Positions 21,606 to 29,501 of a DNA stretch of 45,934 nt are shown here, piece by piece. A model generated the notes under the pieces. It saw only the letters and a list, made by a program, of their open reading frames with translations. It did not search any database and was not told the DNA's origin. The stretch's first letter is position 1. Each line of letters opens with the position of its first letter. Source of the DNA: Nocardia gamkensis NBRC 108242. GTDB taxonomy: Bacteria > Actinomycetota > Actinomycetes > Mycobacteriales > Mycobacteriaceae. The stretch spans positions 1 to 45,934 of the forward strand of contig NZ_BDBM01000060.1 in NCBI RefSeq assembly GCF_001612985.1, in the 5' to 3' direction. The position numbers and the translations under genes are program-made.

Positions 21606-23678
21606 CTAGGACAGTTTCTGTCCTGAACTCGTCAACTCTCCCGTCGAGCGCCAGGATGTCCGTTCGGCCGTGAAGGCTTCCGCCTGCTTCGCGCGGAATT
21701 CCTCGATGGAGGCTGCGTTCTCGGCCAGGAACGCCCGGTAGTCCGCCAGACGGAACTCGCCGTCCTCGGCGCGCACGCGCGCATTGCCCGCGGTGAAATC
21801 GGCGCGCAGGTCGAGGAGTTCTTCCGCTTCGACCGGATACCAGCGAATGCGATCGAAATAGCGCAACAGCCAGGGGGTTTCGTCTCCTGACGCGGTGCGG
21901 TCCGCGCCAGGGGAGACCGCGGGCGCCACACCGGAGCGGTGATTCCACACCTGCGTGGTGCGCCCGACGAACTGATAGCCGCCCGGCCCCTCCATTCCGT
22001 AGACGCACAGGTAGGCGCCGCCGATGCCGACCGCGTTCTCCGGCGTCCAGGTGCGGGCGGGATTGTATTTCGTGGTGACCAGCCGGTGCCGGGGATCGGT
22101 GGGTGTGGCGACCGGCGCGCCGAGGTAGACGTCGCCGAGGCCGAGCACCAAGTACTCGGCCCCGAACACGGTGTCGTAGACGTCGGAGACGGAAGCCAAG
22201 CCGTTCATGCGGCGAATGAACTCGATATTCCACGGGCACCAGGGCGCGTCGGAGCGCACGCCGTGCATGTAGCGGGTGATCGCCTCGCGCGTGGACGGAT
22301 CGTCCCAGGACAGCGGCAGGTGGACGACCCGGCTCGGCACGACCAGCTGGTCGGCGGCGGGCAACCGCGCCTCTGTCTCGGCGAGCAGGCCGAGCAGCGC
22401 GGGCACGGACAGGACGTGTGGATCGACCCGGATCTGCAACGAGCGGATGCCGGGGGCCAACTCGGTGACGCCGCGCACCCCGGCGGCGAGCAGGTGCTGG
22501 TGCAGGGCGTGCACGCGGGCGCGCAGGCCGAGATCCAAGGCCATGGCGCCGTATTCGACGAGCACGCCGTCGTCACCCGCGCGGCGGTAGGTCACCGCGG
22601 TCTCGTCGTCGACCTCGGCGCGGCGCAACACCCCGTCGTCGCCGTCGCCGCCCGCCGACAGCACGGTGGGCCACGCGGCCCGGCGCGCGCGCCCGAGCTC
22701 CCGGAGGGGGGCCGCGTGGTCACCGCGCACCGGCACGAACCGCACGCTGTCGCCGGGCGACAGCTGACCCAGTTTCCAGCGGTCGGCCGCCACGACGGTG
22801 ACCGGGCAGACGAAACCGCCGAGACTCGGCCCGTCCGGACCCAACAGGATGGGAGTGTCGCCCGTGAAGTCCAGCGCGCCGACCGAATACGGGGTGTCGT
22901 GGATGTTCGACGGATGCAGTCCCGCCTCGCCGCCGTCGGTGCGGGCCCATTCCGGCTTCGGCCCGATCAGCCGGACGCCGGTGCGGTCGGAGTTGAAGTG
23001 CACTTCGTAGTCGGTGCCGACGATGGTCTCGAAGTCGGCACGGGTGAAGAACTCCGGCGCACCGTGCGGGCCCTCGGTGACCGCGAGTTCCCAGCGCCGC
23101 GTGAGCACGGGTTGTTCGTCCATCGCCACGCCCGCCGTGACCCGGCCGTGGTGCGCGCCCAGTGGCAGCGAGTCACCGGCGCGCAACGCGCCGCCGGTGC
23201 CGCCGCCGAAGCGGCCGAGCGTGAACGTGGCCGCGCTGCCGAGGTATTCGGGTACGTCGATGCCGCCCGCGATCAGCACGTAGCAGCGCATGCCCGGTCC
23301 GCGCACCGCGCCGACGTCCAGTACGCCGCCCGCGGGCACCCGTACCGTCCGCCACTGCGGCACGGCGACGCCGTCCACGGTCACCTCCGCCGGGGCGCCG
23401 GTGACGCAGACCCGGGCCGGTGCGCCGAACCGCAGCGCGGGGCCGCCGAGGGTGCATTCCAGTCCGGCGGCGCCCTCGTCGTTGCCGAGTGCTCGGTTCC
23501 CCAGCCGGAACGACAGATCGTCCATCGGCCCCGACGGCGGCACGCCGACGTGCCAGTACCCGATCCGGCCCGGCCAGTCCTGCACGGTGGTGAGCATGCC
23601 GGGGCGAACCACGTGCACGCCGGGTCGCACCGTCTCTGTCTGCGCCGACCCGGCCACCGGTAGCTCGGCGACGGTCAT
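21606..23678 (-). CDS. Urea/guanidine-carboxylase-like carboxyltransferase, lacking BC and BCCP domains
   Basis: 690 residues; ATG at 23678, sharing ATGA with the preceding stop. Residues about 15-300 are the AHS2/KipA-type half (TTVQDWPGRIGYWHVGVPPS, PMDDLSFRLGNRALG). Residues about 330-560 are the AHS1/KipI-type half, followed by a segment specific to urea and guanidine carboxylases (DAPWCPWNIEFIRRMNGL, YLVLGLGDVYLGAPVATP, KYNPARTWTPENAVGIGGAY, YGMEGPGGYQFVGRT, LADYRAFLAENAASIEEF). Full enzymes are about 1200 residues, with an N-terminal biotin carboxylase and a C-terminal biotin carrier. Here both are missing, and the protein ends just where the carrier would begin. No EAMKM-type biotin site exists in the gene. 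Carboxylation would need partners in trans, or the protein does something else. Confidence 0.9.
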   Translation of the reverse strand: MTVAELPVAGSAQTETVRPGVHVVRPGMLTTVQDWPGRIGYWHVGVPPSGPMDDLSFRLGNRALGNDEGAAGLECTLGGPALRFGAPARVCVTGAPAEVTVDGVAVPQWRTVRVPAGGVLDVGAVRGPGMRCYVLIAGGIDVPEYLGSAATFTLGRFGGGTGGALRAGDSLPLGAHHGRVTAGVAMDEQPVLTRRWELAVTEGPHGAPEFFTRADFETIVGTDYEVHFNSDRTGVRLIGPKPEWARTDGGEAGLHPSNIHDTPYSVGALDFTGDTPILLGPDGPSLGGFVCPVTVVAADRWKLGQLSPGDSVRFVPVRGDHAAPLRELGRARRAAWPTVLSAGGDGDDGVLRRAEVDDETAVTYRRAGDDGVLVEYGAMALDLGLRARVHALHQHLLAAGVRGVTELAPGIRSLQIRVDPHVLSVPALLGLLAETEARLPAADQLVVPSRVVHLPLSWDDPSTREAITRYMHGVRSDAPWCPWNIEFIRRMNGLASVSDVYDTVFGAEYLVLGLGDVYLGAPVATPTDPRHRLVTTKYNPARTWTPENAVGIGGAYLCVYGMEGPGGYQFVGRTTQVWNHRSGVAPAVSPGADRTASGDETPWLLRYFDRIRWYPVEAEELLDLRADFTAGNARVRAEDGEFRLADYRAFLAENAASIEEFRAKQAEAFTAERTSWRSTGELTSSGQKLS
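21608..21624. promoter_or_regulatory. Candidate operator of the WYL regulator
   Basis: AGGACAG-TTT-CTGTCCT is a perfect 7-base palindrome lying 22-39 bases upstream of the WYL regulator start. It also forms the last codons and stop of the adjacent carboxyltransferase gene, so it is both coding and probably regulatory. Confidence 0.6.
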
Positions 23679-24289
23679 CGCGACACCACCATCCGCACCG
23701 GCGTGGGGTCGAACCCGTTGCAGGGGTTGTTGATCTGCGGGCAATTCGACACCAGCACCAGCGTGTCGATCTCGGCGCGCAGCGTGACCCGCTTGCCGGG
23801 CGCGGACAGTCCGTCCACGATGCCCAGCGTGCCGTCCGCCTCGACCGGAACGTTCATGAACCAGTTGATGTTCGACACCAGGTCGCGTTTGCCCAGCCCC
23901 CAGCGCAAGGCCTCGGTGAGGAAGTTCTCCACGCAAGCGTGCTGGTGGCGGGTGTGCCTGCCGTAGCGCAGCGTGTTCGATTCCTGTGAGCAGGCGCCCG
24001 CGATGGTGTCGTGGTTGCCGACGTCGTCGGCCACGACGGTCATCAGCGTGGTGCCCGCGTCGGTGCGCAGTGCGCTGCCGGTGGTGAGGAAGATATTGCG
24101 CTGGGTGGCGACCGTGGCCTGCGCGCTGTAGCGGTCGGCGTGATCGGCCGCCGAGTACAGCAGGCAGTCCACCGCCTGGTTGCCGTGCAGATCGATGATC
24201 TCCAGGTGCTCTCCCGCGTGGACCACGGCCGACCACGGCGCGCGGGCGGGGACGGTCTCGTCGAGCACGATGGCGCGGGCGGTGGTCAT
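23675..24289 (-). CDS. DUF1989 protein, UAAP2 / carboxyguanidine deiminase subunit-like
   Basis: 204 residues; ATG at 24289 with a 4-base overlap on both sides of the gene. EIIDLHGNQAVDCLLYSA, DDVGNHDTIAGACSQESNTL, HQHACVENFL, NINWFMNVPVEADG and CPQINNPCNGFDPTPVR are the conserved blocks of the urea amidolyase-associated family. Cys, Glu and His in these blocks probably bind metal. Paired DUF1989 proteins of this kind have been shown to be the two subunits of carboxyguanidine deiminase, which converts carboxyguanidine to allophanate. The assignment here is by family and context. Confidence 0.88.
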   Translation of the reverse strand: MTTARAIVLDETVPARAPWSAVVHAGEHLEIIDLHGNQAVDCLLYSAADHADRYSAQATVATQRNIFLTTGSALRTDAGTTLMTVVADDVGNHDTIAGACSQESNTLRYGRHTRHQHACVENFLTEALRWGLGKRDLVSNINWFMNVPVEADGTLGIVDGLSAPGKRVTLRAEIDTLVLVSNCPQINNPCNGFDPTPVRMVVSR

Positions 24290-25038
24290 GCGGTTGCCTC
24301 CAGGGTCAGGGCGGCCGTCCAGGCTTGTTCGGTGTTCTGCACCGCCCGTCGGTATTCCGGGTCGTCGTTGACGGGTGTGGCGAGGTCTTCCGGCGCGGCC
24401 CAGGCGACGAAGTCGAGGTCCGTCGCGGGCCGGTCGTCCAGCGGGTGCGCGGAGTTTGCCACCAGCACGGTGACCGGCAGGTGCGTGAGCAGATCGACGC
24501 AGGAGCCCGCGCCCGCACTGCCGGTGGCGGTGAGCGCGCCGTCGTGCTCCACCCGCACGCCGCGGAAGAACGAGACCGTCGGTCCGATGTCGCGCGGCGC
24601 CAGCCCGTGTTTGGCGCCCGCGAGTCGCAGCAGGTGGCGGGCCTCCGCGGTCGGCCCGCAGAGTGCGTCGTGGTGGCCGGAGGTGTCGTCGAGCACGGTC
24701 GCCAGCACGCGGCCCTGGTCCGACAGCAGCGGGTGACCGCCGTCCAGATACGCCTGCCACGGCACCTTGACCGTGTCGGCCACGTTCAGGCGCTCCCACG
24801 GGGCGTCGGTGCGCACCAGCAGCAGGTGCGCGCAGGCCGCGCCGTCCGGATCGGACAGGCGCACGCGGGTGCCGCGCCCGAGGGCGATGTTCGCGTAGCC
24901 GCCCGGCGGAATTCGCTGCGCGAAGGTGAGCTCGGCGGCGGAGATGCCCGCGGGCAGCGCGGGCTCCGCGATCGTCGCCGCCGCGGCCTGCGCCCGTGCG
25001 TGCGCTCGCGCGCCGGAGGTGTCCGCAGTGGTTGTCAC
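24286..25038 (-). CDS. DUF1989 protein, UAAP1 / carboxyguanidine deiminase subunit-like
   Basis: 250 residues from a GTG preceded by GAGAGGAA. The core resembles its neighbour: PPGGYANIALGRGTRVRLSD, GAACAHLLLVRTDAPWERLN, DDTSGHHDALCG, DIGPTVSFFRGVRVEHDG, GAGSCVDLLTHLPVTVLVAN and TDLDFVAWAAP. Length and motifs match the longer member of the DUF1989 pair. It overlaps the next gene by ATGA, which fits stoichiometric synthesis of a heteromer. Known family role: carboxyguanidine deiminase subunit, formerly annotated as urea-carboxylase-associated. Confidence 0.88.
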   Translation of the reverse strand: MTTTADTSGARAHARAQAAAATIAEPALPAGISAAELTFAQRIPPGGYANIALGRGTRVRLSDPDGAACAHLLLVRTDAPWERLNVADTVKVPWQAYLDGGHPLLSDQGRVLATVLDDTSGHHDALCGPTAEARHLLRLAGAKHGLAPRDIGPTVSFFRGVRVEHDGALTATGSAGAGSCVDLLTHLPVTVLVANSAHPLDDRPATDLDFVAWAAPEDLATPVNDDPEYRRAVQNTEQAWTAALTLEATA

Positions 25039-25122
25039 GATGAATTCCTCTCGGAGATCGGTTGTTCGAAACGGCGACCGGGTTGCGGCGGTGCCCGGCA
25101 GCGCACCGCCGCACCGGGGCGT

Positions 25123-26658
25123 TCAGGCCGGTTGCGGCGCGGGCTCGGCGCTCGCGAGACCGCGTGACCAACCGACCACGAAGCGATGCACCAACACGCC
25201 GACGGCGAGCACAAGGAGCACGAAAAGCGGTGCGGCCCAGAGCATCCACCAGCCGCCCCCGTCCGGGGCGTAGACGTCGGCGCGAGGCCAGGCGAGATTC
25301 ACGACCATCGCGATGCCCCAGACCACCGCGAGCGCGTTGATCGGAATACCGAACCGGCCCAGGCCGAACAGTCGCGCGTCGGTGCCCGCGTCGGGTAGAC
25401 CGGTGCACCGGCGGATCAGCAATGGCACCGTCACCAGCAGGTAGGCCAGATACAGCGTTACGATGCAGACGCTCGCCAGCGTCGCGAAGATCGCGGCGTT
25501 GCCGAGGTTGAGCGCCAGCAGGCCGATGCCGAGCGCGCCGATCACGACGGCGGGCAGCACCGGCGTGCCGTACCGCGGGTGCACCGCGGCGAGCCTGGCG
25601 GCGAACGGCAGCTTCCCGTCCCGCGCCATGGAGAACATCAGCCGCGAGCCGGCGGTCTGAATCGCCAGGGTGCACACGGTGATCGCGACCGCCACGCAGC
25701 CCAGCAGCACCTTGCCCGCCGGGCTGTCCAGCTTGGCGGTGAGCACGTAGGCCAGGCCCTCCGAGGACAGCGCGCCGTCGGACAGGCTCGGTGCGGCCAT
25801 CAGCGCGCCCAGCAGCATCAGCCCGCCGCCCAGCGCCGAGACCGACAGCGCGGTGAGGATGGTGCGCGGCGCGACCCGGCGCGGGTTCTTGGTCTCCTCG
25901 GAAAGCTCTCCCGCGGAATCGAACCCGACCATGACATAAGCCGCCATGAGCCCCGACACCAGGAAGGCGGCCCAGTAGGGACCCGGCGCGGCCTGATCGG
26001 TGTGCAGCACCACACTCGGTCCGCGCTCGGCGGTGGTGAAGAACAGCGCGATGATCGCGAGGACGCCGACGATCTCGACGGTGACGCCGATCGAATTGAT
26101 CCGGGCCATCAGGTCGATGCCGAGCACGTTGATCAGCGTGGTCACGACGAGCAGGATGCTGCCGAGCAGTACGGCGTTGGTCGCGCCGGACGGCGAGGTG
26201 AGCGCGGTGTCGGTACCGACGAGCTGGAATCCGCTCCAGATCGACGGCAGCACCACCTGTAGGGCGATCGCCGCCGCCGCGGCGGTGACGATCTGCGCGA
26301 TGATCATCATCCAGCCCGCGAACCAGCCGACGAGTTCGCCGCCGAGCCGTCGGGACCATTGGTAGATGCACCCCGAGATCGGGTAGCGCGCGGCCAGTTC
26401 GGCGAAGTTGAGCGCGACGAGGAACTGTCCGGCGAACACGATCGGCCAGGTCCAGAAGAAGGCGGCTCCGCCGAACGAATAACCGAAGCCGAAGAACTGG
26501 AAGATCGTGGTCAGGATCGAGACGAAGGAGAAACCTGCCGCGAACGAGGCGTAGCGCCCGAGTTTGCGGTGCAGGACGGGCTGGTAACCGAACCGGGCGA
26601 GGTCGGCGCCGTCACCGGTGAGATCGGGCGGCGGGGGCGGGGCGAGCGTGGTGGCCAT
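25123..26658 (-). CDS. APC-superfamily amino acid/amine permease
   Basis: 511 residues with about 12 hydrophobic helices beginning near residue 38. FSFVSILTTIFQFFGFGYS, FVALNFAELAARYPISGCIY and YVMVGFDSAGELSEETKNPR are hallmarks of the APC family (GABA/amino-acid permease type). It is the first gene of the four-gene operon and follows a 150-base divergent promoter region with two operator-like sites. In family operons with the DUF1989 pair and the carboxylase, such permeases are presumed guanidine or guanidino-compound importers. Substrate is not readable from the sequence. Confidence 0.93.
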   Translation of the reverse strand: MATTLAPPPPPDLTGDGADLARFGYQPVLHRKLGRYASFAAGFSFVSILTTIFQFFGFGYSFGGAAFFWTWPIVFAGQFLVALNFAELAARYPISGCIYQWSRRLGGELVGWFAGWMMIIAQIVTAAAAAIALQVVLPSIWSGFQLVGTDTALTSPSGATNAVLLGSILLVVTTLINVLGIDLMARINSIGVTVEIVGVLAIIALFFTTAERGPSVVLHTDQAAPGPYWAAFLVSGLMAAYVMVGFDSAGELSEETKNPRRVAPRTILTALSVSALGGGLMLLGALMAAPSLSDGALSSEGLAYVLTAKLDSPAGKVLLGCVAVAITVCTLAIQTAGSRLMFSMARDGKLPFAARLAAVHPRYGTPVLPAVVIGALGIGLLALNLGNAAIFATLASVCIVTLYLAYLLVTVPLLIRRCTGLPDAGTDARLFGLGRFGIPINALAVVWGIAMVVNLAWPRADVYAPDGGGWWMLWAAPLFVLLVLAVGVLVHRFVVGWSRGLASAEPAPQPA

Positions 26659-26684
26659 GGGCGGTCCTTCGGCGATCGGCCAAT

Positions 26685-26702
26685 AACTATCAGACGACAG
26701 TT
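26685..26702. promoter_or_regulatory. Operator-like site 1 in the permease-TetR gap
   Basis: AACTATC-AGAC-GACAGTT is an imperfect palindrome (6 of 7) containing CTATC-N4-GACAG, 27 bases upstream of the permease start. The same core recurs at 26782-26795. Confidence 0.65.
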
Positions 26703-26778
26703 TTGCGGCCGCGATCGCGCTTTCGGTGACCTGTGTGTATCGCTTCCGCGACCTCCGGTAACTTCTGCGTTGCCGTTA

Positions 26779-26798
26779 TTTCTATCAAGTGACAGAAA
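26779..26798. promoter_or_regulatory. Operator-like site 2 in the permease-TetR gap
   Basis: TTTCTATCA-AG-TGACAGAAA is an imperfect palindrome (8 of 9) with the same CTATC-N4-GACAG core as site 1, 95 bases away. The pair is best explained as binding sites of the divergent TetR regulator. Confidence 0.65.
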
Positions 26799-26879
26799 AC
26801 GCGCCGGTGGTTGATCCCGGCTCGTGCGTACCCCCGCCCGCACCGGAGCGTCCCCGCGCCGACCTGCCAGAATGGGCCG

Positions 26880-27554
26880 GTGGCAAACCTCGGTCCCGGA
26901 CGGCCGCGCGTCGAACAGCGGCGTCGACGCGGATCGACGCCGCGCGCCGAGATCCTCGACGCCGCAGGCGAACTGTTCACCACCAACGGTTACGCCAACA
27001 CCTCCACCCGTGCGATCGCCGACGCGGTCGGCATCCGCCAGGCTTCGCTGTACCACCATTTCGCGGCCAAGGACGACATCCTCGACGCGTTGCTCGCCGG
27101 AACCGTCGCGGCACCGATCGAATTGGCCGAGCGGCTGCGCGCGGCGCCCGAGCCGGTGCCGGTCCGGCTGTACGCGCTGGCGCTGTTCGATGTGCGGCAA
27201 CTGTGCGCCTCGCGCTGGAACCTGGGTGCGCTGTACCTGCTTCCGGAGTTGCGCACCGAGCGCTTCGCCGCGTTCCGCCTGCGCCGCGACGAATTGCGCG
27301 GACATTACGAGACTTTGGCGGCCCAGGTGCTCGCCGAGGTAGGCGCGGTGAGCGTGCCGGGTACGCAGTCGCTGCCGTTCCGGTTGGTGGAGACGGTGAT
27401 CAGCATTCGCTCCGACGAAGGAGCCGCGCCCAGGTACGCCGAGCGCACGATCCCCGGGGCGGTACTGCGCACGCTCGGCTGGTCCGGAGATCTCGACCCG
27501 ATCCGGGCCGAGGCGATCGTGCTGCTGGACCGCCTGGCAATGCCCACCCCATGA
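26880..27554 (+). CDS. TetR/AcrR-family regulator of the DUF1989 operon
   Basis: 224 residues from the GTG at 26880, which puts the usual GRPR basic tail at the N-terminus; a TTG at 26811 is possible but has no support. The helix-turn-helix is typical (AEILDAAGELFTTNGYANTS, RAIADAVGIRQASLYHHFAAKDDIL). The helical C-terminus has no recognised ligand signature. It is divergent from the permease operon, with two matching palindromes between them, so it is probably a local repressor released by the pathway substrate. Confidence 0.9.
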   Translation: MANLGPGRPRVEQRRRRGSTPRAEILDAAGELFTTNGYANTSTRAIADAVGIRQASLYHHFAAKDDILDALLAGTVAAPIELAERLRAAPEPVPVRLYALALFDVRQLCASRWNLGALYLLPELRTERFAAFRLRRDELRGHYETLAAQVLAEVGAVSVPGTQSLPFRLVETVISIRSDEGAAPRYAERTIPGAVLRTLGWSGDLDPIRAEAIVLLDRLAMPTP

Positions 27555-27564
27555 CACGGTACGG

Positions 27565-28599
27565 CTACCGATTGCGCTCGATCCCCCGGCTCCGATCCTG
27601 GCTGTGCAAATAGCCCCGCACAACCGGCGGAGCATGACCCAGCGGCTCCCGCACCGCCGCCGACGGCGGTTCCGCTTGACCGAGCCCCAGAATCTTCACC
27701 ACCTCCGGTGGTATTCCGCGCGCTTGCAGCCGCGCCAGATGTTCCGCGCGCTCCTTCTCCGCTGCCGCGCGTTCGTTCTCGGCTGCCGCACGTGCCTCGG
27801 CCGCCTCTCGGGCCGCCCGTTCCCCAGTGTCGGCGGCCGGTCGTTCTTCCCGCTTGTTAGGCGCCGGGAATTCCTGTGCCACCCGTTCGGCGGCCTCACG
27901 TTCGACCCTTGCACGCTCATCGACCCCGCGTGCTTGTCTGGTTCGCTCGGCTTCTTCTCGCGCTTGTCGATCGCGCTCGGGGGCTTCCGCCCGACCACGC
28001 GTGGCACCATCGCGGAACCTCAGCATAATCCGGAACTTCTCGGCTCGCTCACGTGCTCGCGCAAGCTCGGCGATTTTTTCCCGACGATTCTGTAAAGCTT
28101 GTACCTTCCCCTGTCGAGCTTTCTCACGGATACCCTGCAATTCGAGCTGCTGCGCTTTACCGCGCTCCACGACGAGGCCTCTGGCCCAAATCTCGCGGGC
28201 ATCGGATCGTGAAATAAGCTTGTGCTGAAATTGGCTCGAAAAATCGCGAATCAAGCCGTCTATCAGTTTTTGCAGGTCTTTCGCGACCGGCTCACCTTCG
28301 ACGGATCGCAACATGTGCTGATGGTTCGGGTTCTCTTTGAGGATCTCCCGCATCGCCTCCAGTTGCTTTTTGTCTTTATTTCCTTCGATCCGGCCGGATT
28401 TGTCTTCTATGGTGAATGTCCGGGCGCCGACTTCTTTGGAGTGGTCGACCCGGATTCTCCCCTTCGTGGTTTCATATATTCGCGACCCCGGGGCGTATCC
28501 GTTCTCGCGGTCGCGGAAGAATCGATCGATACCGTTCTCGAATATCCTGCCGCGCTCATGACTCGGGACCTTGTCGCGGTCTCTGTCGTACCCGTCCAT
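27565..28599 (-). CDS. Unrecognised protein: nuclease-like N-terminus plus charged coiled coil
   Basis: 344 residues from the ATG at 28599; a GTG four codons earlier, next to a run of seven Gs, is an alternative. Residues 15-70 contain ERGRIFENGIDRFF, then VDHS (Asp52) and TFTIEDKSG (Glu65, Lys67), a D-x12-ExK arrangement like PD-(D/E)XK nucleases. Residues about 150-310 are very rich in Glu, Arg and Ala (EKIAELARARERAEKFR, REAAEARAAAENERAAAEKE) and should form a long coiled coil. It is the last gene of a four-gene minus-strand cluster with lower GC than its surroundings. It may be a toxin-like or DNA-processing protein. Function not assigned. Confidence 0.7.
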   Translation of the reverse strand: MDGYDRDRDKVPSHERGRIFENGIDRFFRDRENGYAPGSRIYETTKGRIRVDHSKEVGARTFTIEDKSGRIEGNKDKKQLEAMREILKENPNHQHMLRSVEGEPVAKDLQKLIDGLIRDFSSQFQHKLISRSDAREIWARGLVVERGKAQQLELQGIREKARQGKVQALQNRREKIAELARARERAEKFRIMLRFRDGATRGRAEAPERDRQAREEAERTRQARGVDERARVEREAAERVAQEFPAPNKREERPAADTGERAAREAAEARAAAENERAAAEKERAEHLARLQARGIPPEVVKILGLGQAEPPSAAVREPLGHAPPVVRGYLHSQDRSRGIERNR

Positions 28600-28660
28600 C
28601 GCTGGACACACCCCCCCAGATGAGCGGAAAGCACTGGCCAAGAAATTCGTGGGCGAGCCC

Positions 28661-29296
28661 TCATCGGGCAGTGGAGGCTTCTTCCTCGAGTTTCTCTTGG
28701 TGATAGCCTGCATACTCGCGAAAGATGGCGGCCATTGTCGAGAACATTCCGTCGTGGACATCCGGGTCGAATTCGATCATGCTTCCCATCAGTCCCCATA
28801 TGGTGTCTACGTCTTCATCCAATGTGTCGAATAGAAGGGCCGGATTCACGTGGTCATAAAATGAATGATCACGACCGAACCATTTGTATTCGATCCACTC
28901 GGCACCCGCGTATTTGATGAAGCACTCGCCGATGAAACAGATGAAAGCGTCCGTCATGTCGGCTTTCTCGGGTCTCATCGCTGTAGCCAAGTCCGGGAAC
29001 AGGTCGGCAATAATAGAATCGAGTCGCTCGACCTCCGCTGAGTCTTCCGCCCACGGCTCCGAAGGAATCTCACGGATGCCTGCATAGTCCATGAACTTCC
29101 GGACCTGCGCCGCGCGGCGGTCCGGGTCGACCCATTTCCCCCATGCGGTCTGCTCGACGGGTACGCCGAGATCCATGGTCAACTGCTCATCGTTCCCCAC
29201 GCCCAGCTCCTTCTCGTCTTGGTCCGAACAGGTCAGTGTCGCGCGTATATAGTCACCGGGCAAGGAGCCTTCATCGCTCCAGGTACAACCTCTCAT
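28661..29296 (-). CDS. Unrecognised acidic protein
   Basis: 211 residues if started at the ATG at 29296; the N-terminal 40 residues are uncertain and a later start is possible. The protein is strongly acidic (PWAEDSAEVERLDSIIADLF, DTLDEDVDTIWGLMGSMIEF) and has conserved-looking aromatic blocks (FICFIGECFIKYAGAEWIEY, FGRDHSFYDHVNPALLFDTL). No signal peptide or membrane segment. It overlaps the preceding small gene and lies 61 bases before the nuclease-like gene. The acidity and pairing would suit an immunity protein, but that is speculation. Confidence 0.65.
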   Translation of the reverse strand: MRGCTWSDEGSLPGDYIRATLTCSDQDEKELGVGNDEQLTMDLGVPVEQTAWGKWVDPDRRAAQVRKFMDYAGIREIPSEPWAEDSAEVERLDSIIADLFPDLATAMRPEKADMTDAFICFIGECFIKYAGAEWIEYKWFGRDHSFYDHVNPALLFDTLDEDVDTIWGLMGSMIEFDPDVHDGMFSTMAAIFREYAGYHQEKLEEEASTAR

Positions 29297-29501
29297 TCGG
29301 TAGCCTGGGCCAGCCCTCGGCATTATCGGGAAGCACGTGCACCGCGTCAACGTAGTGGCGTTTCCGGTGCTCTTCGATGAACGTCGACGCGGCAGTGCGG
29401 CATGCCGCGAAGTCGAGCCGGACGCCGTGCAGGAACACCGACAGATGCACATCCGGATCGTTCGGCAGCGGAGAAGTCATCGCGCTTTGCCCCCGGGTCA
29501 T
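29271..29501 (-). CDS. Small unrecognised protein
   Basis: 76 residues. ATG at 29501 shares ATGA with the stop of the upstream gene, so it is translationally coupled; an internal ATG at 29480 is an alternative. Sequence features: DVHLSVFLHGVRLDFAACR, TFIEEHRKRHYVDAVHVLPD. The layout resembles a single beta-alpha-beta domain. I do not recognise a family. Confidence 0.6.
   Translation of the reverse strand: MTRGQSAMTSPLPNDPDVHLSVFLHGVRLDFAACRTAASTFIEEHRKRHYVDAVHVLPDNAEGWPRLPNERLYLER

Noticed and set aside
20635..22239. Extended WYL regulator starting inside the carboxyltransferase gene
   Set aside because: The extension is antisense-like in composition and the helix-turn-helix begins right at the ATG at 21585.
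21606..23678. Plain KipI-KipA / 5-oxoprolinase-type protein
   Set aside because: The blocks DAPWCPWNIEF and YNPARTWTPENAVG and the C-terminal LADYRAFLAENA segment belong to urea/guanidine carboxylases, and the DUF1989 neighbours agree.
26659..26810. Guanidine riboswitch upstream of the permease operon
   Set aside because: I looked for the conserved ykkC/guanidine-I and guanidine-III sequence blocks and did not see them; the gap holds two TetR-type palindromes instead.
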